From Alphaproteobacteria bacterium (lineage in GTDB: Bacteria > Pseudomonadota > Alphaproteobacteria > Paracaedibacterales > CAIULA01): 8,399 nt of DNA. A model generated the notes under the pieces. The model worked only from the letters and a program-made list of their open reading frames with translations. It had not been told where the DNA came from and ran no database searches. A program made the translations under genes and the position numbers. The DNA is taken from positions 1 to 8,399 of the forward strand of contig JAIEMR010000085.1 of the NCBI GenBank assembly GCA_019751935.1. Reading direction: 5' to 3'. Below, in pieces: positions 6,323 to 8,399 of the stretch (position 1 is its first letter; each line of letters starts with the position of its first letter).

Positions 6323-6360
6323 CTGGATGGCCACAAAGCCTACGGCTTTTCGTCATGACG
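6323..6360 (+). repeat. Right arm of the long palindromic repeat (copy B)
   Basis: CTGGATGGCCACAAAGCCTA and the following CGG...CGTCATGACG nearly match the right arm of copy A (1375-1412) and are the imperfect reverse complement of the copy B left arm at 5918-5956. It is separated from that left arm by about 366 bp, compared with 26 nt in copy A. Confidence 0.78.
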
Positions 6361-6511
6361 ATTATATAATTTATATTCGTTCCATTGAACTCAGGTTATT
6401 TAAAATCTCTCTAACACAGTGAAGATTGTTCATCTTTCCCACTTTCCTTTCTTTTAAAAGTTTGTATGCTATGCGTTATATACTCTATGAATTTCAAAAG
6501 GCAGATATTTA

Positions 6512-6862
6512 ATGAAAAATTCCTTTTGCTGGCTTCAACTTCAAAGCACAAACCTTAAGAACATAAAAGAATTTTACACCTCTCTCTTTGACTGGAAACT
6601 GAGTGAATCCCCTGACAAAGAAGAGCCTTATACGCATATTGATACAGGAGAAGGCCCAGGTGGTGGCATCATGGAAGCGCAAAAAGGTTGTCCGCCTCAC
6701 TGGATGCCTTATGTTCAAGTAGAAGACCTTGACCGCTATACAAGGAAAGCAGAAAAGCTGGGAGCAAAAATCATTGTTCCTTCCACAAAGATTAAAACAG
6801 GCGGTTCATTTTCTGTGATCCAAGACCCAAGCGGCGCTCATATTGGTCTTTATCAGCCGTAG
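6512..6862 (+). CDS. VOC superfamily (glyoxalase/bleomycin-resistance-like) protein
   Basis: A 116-aa single-domain protein with the vicinal-oxygen-chelate pattern. Residues 1-30 read MKNSFCWLQLQSTNLKNIKE then FYTSLFDWKL: the first beta strand and the helix with FY..LF.W typical of the fold. GGGIMEA and PHWMPYVQVEDLD (about 50-75) follow, then KAEKLGAKIIVPSTKI and the C-terminal FSVIQDPSGAHIGLYQP. The length is typical for a one-domain member, which would work as a dimer. The substrate cannot be read from sequence; many close relatives are annotated only as glyoxalase-like, so enzymatic activity is unproven. AAGG lies 10 nt before ATG 6512. A TATACT at 6479-6484 is a possible -10 with no good -35. 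The toxin-antitoxin operon with its own promoter follows. Confidence 0.85.
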   Translation: MKNSFCWLQLQSTNLKNIKEFYTSLFDWKLSESPDKEEPYTHIDTGEGPGGGIMEAQKGCPPHWMPYVQVEDLDRYTRKAEKLGAKIIVPSTKIKTGGSFSVIQDPSGAHIGLYQP

Positions 6863-6863
6863 T

Positions 6864-6879
6864 TTGACTGCTTGACTGC
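6864..6879 (+). repeat. Tandem duplication of TTGACTGC
   Basis: Two perfect adjacent copies of TTGACTGC (6864-6871 and 6872-6879) start one base after the VOC stop codon. Each contains TTGACT, the same hexamer as the proposed -35 of the toxin-antitoxin promoter at 6900-6905. It may be chance. Confidence 0.45.
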
Positions 6880-6899
6880 AGTATGGGAGAGAAAAAGAC

Positions 6900-6928
6900 T
6901 TGACTTTTTTACGAAAATTACCTATTTT
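6900..6928 (+). promoter_or_regulatory. Sigma-70 promoter of the toxin-antitoxin operon
   Basis: TTGACT (6900-6905), a 17-bp spacer and TATTTT (6923-6928) form a good -35/-10 pair. It is placed to give a short leader of about 30 nt before the antitoxin ATG at 6968. This is the best-looking promoter in the window. Confidence 0.6.
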
Positions 6929-6939
6929 ACGTATATAGG
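6921..6939. promoter_or_regulatory. Candidate autoregulatory operator over the -10
   Basis: CCTAT (6921-6925) and ATAGG (6935-6939) are inverted repeats 9 bp apart, covering the -10 hexamer and the expected transcription start. Phd/YefM antitoxins typically repress their own operon by binding short palindromes in this position. Only the 5-bp arms match well, so this is a suggestion. Confidence 0.4.
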
Positions 6940-6967
6940 CTTTCGCAAATACTTAAGGGTACCTAAA

Positions 6968-7198
6968 ATGCATATTTCCTCTACAGAGCTGAACAGAAGA
7001 CCCGGCGCTATTTTAGAAGCAGCTATCAGGGAACCTGTTGTTATCGAAAAATCTGGTCACCCCTCTGTAGTGATGGTTTCTTATCAACATTATCAGGAAC
7101 TAGAAGATGCTTTTTGGGGAACGTTGGCAGAGACTTTGGAGAAAACAGCCGAATGGGAAACTGCAGAAGAAAGCTTGAATTTCCTAAAGCAAAGCTAA
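6968..7198 (+). CDS. Type II antitoxin, Phd/YefM family
   Basis: A 76-aa protein beginning MHISSTELNRRPGAILEAAI, then REPVVIEKSGHPSVVMVSYQHYQELED. This is the Phd/YefM N-terminal DNA-binding domain: a short strand, a helix with RRPGAIL, then the strands VVIEKSGHPSVVMVS and the YQ-x-Y-QELE helix. The Glu-rich tail (about 48-76) would wrap and neutralise the toxin. ATG 6968 is chosen because AAGGG lies 8 nt upstream and family homology begins there; a longer frame back to TTG 6872 would add 32 residues unlike the family and would include the promoter. The stop is 3 bp before the toxin ATG, indicating translational coupling. It probably represses its own promoter through the palindrome at 6921-6939. 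Confidence 0.9.
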   Translation: MHISSTELNRRPGAILEAAIREPVVIEKSGHPSVVMVSYQHYQELEDAFWGTLAETLEKTAEWETAEESLNFLKQS

Positions 7199-7201
7199 GA
7201 T

Positions 7202-7483
7202 ATGTACCAAATTATCCTTGATAAAAGAGTCATCAAATTTATTCAAGCAATCCCTCAAAAACACCAAAGGCAACTTAAAAAATATATCCTAAGTTTCCAA
7301 AATGATCCAAGACCGCATGATTCAAAAACCTTAAAAGATTACGAGCCCTATAGACGCGGAGATTGCGGTGAATACCGAATTGTTTACCGTTTAGCTGAGT
7401 CAGAAAAAACAGTTCATGTAATCTTAGTTGGCAAAAGAAACGGCAATGAAGTGTATCAACAACTTAAGATGCTTTTGGTTTAA
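7202..7483 (+). CDS. Type II toxin, RelE/ParE superfamily (mRNA interferase-like)
   Basis: A 93-aa protein, the usual size for RelE toxins, which cleave mRNA in the ribosomal A site. It begins MYQIILDKRVIKFIQAIPQK, with the N-terminal strand and helix, then KYILSFQNDPRPHDSKTL (28-45). The core is YRRGDCGEYRIVYRL (50-64), followed by VILVGKRNGNEVY (73-85). The basic residues R51/R52 and R59 and the R79/Y85 pair lie where RelE-type proteins carry RNA-contacting or catalytic residues. The frame is intact, with no sign of inactivation. It lies 3 bp downstream of the antitoxin with only a weak Shine-Dalgarno (TAAGAT), fitting coupled translation. RelE rather than ParE is inferred from the GKR...EVY tail; the target is not proven by sequence. 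Confidence 0.9.
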   Translation: MYQIILDKRVIKFIQAIPQKHQRQLKKYILSFQNDPRPHDSKTLKDYEPYRRGDCGEYRIVYRLAESEKTVHVILVGKRNGNEVYQQLKMLLV

Positions 7484-7502
7484 AAATCTTTTAAAGAACA
7501 GT

Positions 7503-8255
7503 ATGTTTATAAAAAATTTATCGTTTTTAACTGTATGTTTAGCTTTATCGAGCTGTACACCGACTAAAGTTCAGGATTGTGGTAGCAAGGATTTGTCTCT
7601 AGAAAAGGCTTGCGCCTCGGGAGATGAAATCCGTACAAACGCTAAAGGCGAAAAATACTATGAAGAGGCTAGATTCAAAAAAACCGATATTAATAAAAGT
7701 TTCTATTTTATTCGTCATGGACAAACTGATTTAAATATAAATGGTATTGCTCCCAGAGATCTTGATCTGCAAGTGCCGCTTAATGAAGAAGGCAAATCTC
7801 AGGCAGCAATAGCAGCCAAATTATTAAAGAATAAAGGTATAAAAATAATTGTGGCTAGTCCGCTAATCCGAGCCAAACAAACTGCTGAGATACTTAATAA
7901 AGAGCTAAATGTACAAATACTTTACGAGGATGGGTTGAAAGAAGCAAACTGGGGGATAAAAGAAGGCGAAGATCTTAATATAGCAAGCGAACATAAAAAA
8001 ATCTGGAGGAAAGGAAATTTTGTTCCAGGCGCTGAAAGCCTGTATCTTTTGCAAACTCGTATCCATAAAACCATTGTTGATATTGTCAACAAATATGACA
8101 ACGCCTTGATTGTTGGTCACAGTGTATTTTATGGCAATTTGGTTTTGCTTCTAAACGGTGAATATGCAAAAGGAGAAAATGCTGTACCATACTATTTCGA
8201 ACCCATTTCTGATAAGAGTAGCAAAGATTTATATAAGATTGCCCCTTTAATGTAA
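7503..8255 (+). CDS. Histidine-phosphatase (phosphoglycerate-mutase-like) lipoprotein
   Basis: A 250-aa protein from ATG 7503. Residues 1-18 are a lipoprotein signal (MFIKNLSFLTVCLALSSC) with lipobox LSSC and lipidated Cys18; Thr at +2 does not signal inner-membrane retention, so an outer-membrane location is likely. The catalytic domain starts at about 66: FIRHGQTDLN (69-78) with the phospho-accepting His72 and Arg71, VASPLIRAKQTAE (117-129) with Arg123, the acidic LKEANWG (145-151) with Glu147 as likely proton donor, and IVGHS (203-207) with His206. The complete RHG/R/E/H set suggests an active phosphatase; the substrate is unknown, and a periplasmic location argues against a glycolytic mutase. 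An upstream in-frame ATG at 7428 lies inside the toxin gene and would bury the signal peptide. It starts 19 bp after the toxin stop on the same strand, so co-transcription is likely. Confidence 0.88.
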   Translation: MFIKNLSFLTVCLALSSCTPTKVQDCGSKDLSLEKACASGDEIRTNAKGEKYYEEARFKKTDINKSFYFIRHGQTDLNINGIAPRDLDLQVPLNEEGKSQAAIAAKLLKNKGIKIIVASPLIRAKQTAEILNKELNVQILYEDGLKEANWGIKEGEDLNIASEHKKIWRKGNFVPGAESLYLLQTRIHKTIVDIVNKYDNALIVGHSVFYGNLVLLLNGEYAKGENAVPYYFEPISDKSSKDLYKIAPLM

Positions 8256-8262
8256 TTTGGCC

Positions 8263-8399
8263 TTACCACCCGACAAATTTTCAAACCAAAAGAAAGTAAA
8301 AGCACATTGTCATCAATGACGCATTCTTCTTCTCGTCATCACGAGTCACCGCTAGGCGACGTGGTGATCCAGAGGCTGTTTTGTTAGAGATTCCTGTTT
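8263..8399 (+). repeat. Long palindromic repeat, copy C (cut by the window edge)
   Basis: Begins TTACCACCCGACAAATTTTC 7 bp after the lipoprotein stop and parallels copy B at 5864 onward. Relative to copy B it has 16 extra nt (8293-8308). The block 8309-8345 then matches 5893-5929 with one mismatch, and the left arm CGTCATCACGAG...GTGATCCAG occupies 8334-8372. The loop begins AGGCTGTTTTGTTAGAGA. The right arm is expected beyond the window. Confidence 0.82.

Larger units (their letters stand above)
5848..6511. other. Gene-free mosaic of palindromic repeats
   Basis: No frame in this 664-bp stretch has family-like composition or a supported start. The content, in order, is: the extended 5' part and left arm of long repeat copy B (5864-5976), a segment with several hairpins (about 5991-6322, entered separately), the right arm of the long repeat (6323-6360), and then 150 bp of plain AT-rich sequence leading to the VOC gene. 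No tRNA, transposase remnant or CRISPR-like array was seen. Short frames on both strands are explained by palindromic sequence being open in several frames. Confidence 0.75.

Noticed and set aside
5996..6356. Several short open frames on both strands in the repeat mosaic (for example 5996-6202 minus, 6086-6307 plus, 6168-6356 minus)
   Set aside because: They cross hairpins and repeat arms, lack ribosome-binding sites and have no family-like composition; palindromic DNA tends to be open in several frames.
5864..6360. CRISPR-like array
   Set aside because: The repeats differ from one another, are palindromic and unevenly spaced, and no cas gene is present.
6872..6967. 32-residue N-terminal extension of the antitoxin from TTG 6872
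   Set aside because: The extension does not resemble Phd/YefM proteins, contains the proposed promoter, and the ATG at 6968 has AAGGG at good spacing.
7428..7502. 25-residue N-terminal extension of the phosphatase from ATG 7428
   Set aside because: It overlaps the toxin gene and would place the lipoprotein signal peptide internally; ATG 7503 starts exactly at the signal.

Overview
The window looks like chromosome from an AT-rich alphaproteobacterium, most plausibly a host-associated lineage of the Holosporales/Rickettsiales kind. This is inference from four things: the alphaproteobacterial style of the family-4 uracil-DNA glycosylase (W in NIIPWRPPGNR where a Cys is usual), a small ribbon-helix-helix protein of the type common in that class, a short Obg without a C-terminal extension, and a dispersed long palindromic repeat (arms reading CGTCATCACGAG...GTGATCCAG) of a kind familiar from intracellular alphaproteobacteria. 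No rRNA, tRNA, CRISPR array or transposase gene was found.

Layout. Positions 1-971 (minus) hold the N-terminal 323 codons of an exported, helical-repeat-like protein that runs off the left edge. Positions 1073-1285 (minus) encode a 70-aa ribbon-helix-helix protein with a TTG start. A complete copy of the long palindromic repeat (copy A, 1312-1412) separates it from ispE (1437-2303, minus). ispE diverges, with almost no spacer, from a uracil-DNA glycosylase gene (2307-3065, plus). The 3' end of that gene overlaps by 17 bp the 3' end of a 539-aa exported orphan protein (3049-4668, minus, TTG start). A 171-bp AT-rich divergent spacer leads to obg (4840-5847, plus).

From 5848 to 6511 there is no convincing gene. 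The stretch is a mosaic of palindromic repeats: a long repeat (copy B) whose left arm (5918-5956) and right arm (6323-6360) are split by about 330 bp containing several smaller perfect hairpins, two of which share the same 5-nt loop. Downstream, all on the plus strand, are a small VOC-family protein (6512-6862), a Phd/YefM-RelE type toxin-antitoxin pair (6968-7198 and 7202-7483) with its own promoter and a palindrome over the -10, and a histidine-phosphatase lipoprotein gene (7503-8255) starting 19 bp after the toxin. A third long repeat (copy C, from 8263) follows and is cut by the window edge. Copies B and C share an extended 5' part, lie in the same orientation, each start 7-16 bp after a stop codon, and bracket the VOC/toxin-antitoxin/phosphatase block.

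How the genes relate. IspE (isoprenoid precursor synthesis), the uracil glycosylase (DNA repair) and Obg (ribosome assembly GTPase) are unrelated housekeeping genes. The toxin, antitoxin and lipoprotein phosphatase are probably co-transcribed. Nothing here is a clearly new system. The strongest candidates for a closer look are the repeat-bracketed block with its toxin-antitoxin/phosphatase operon, the hairpin mosaic, and the 539-aa exported orphan.
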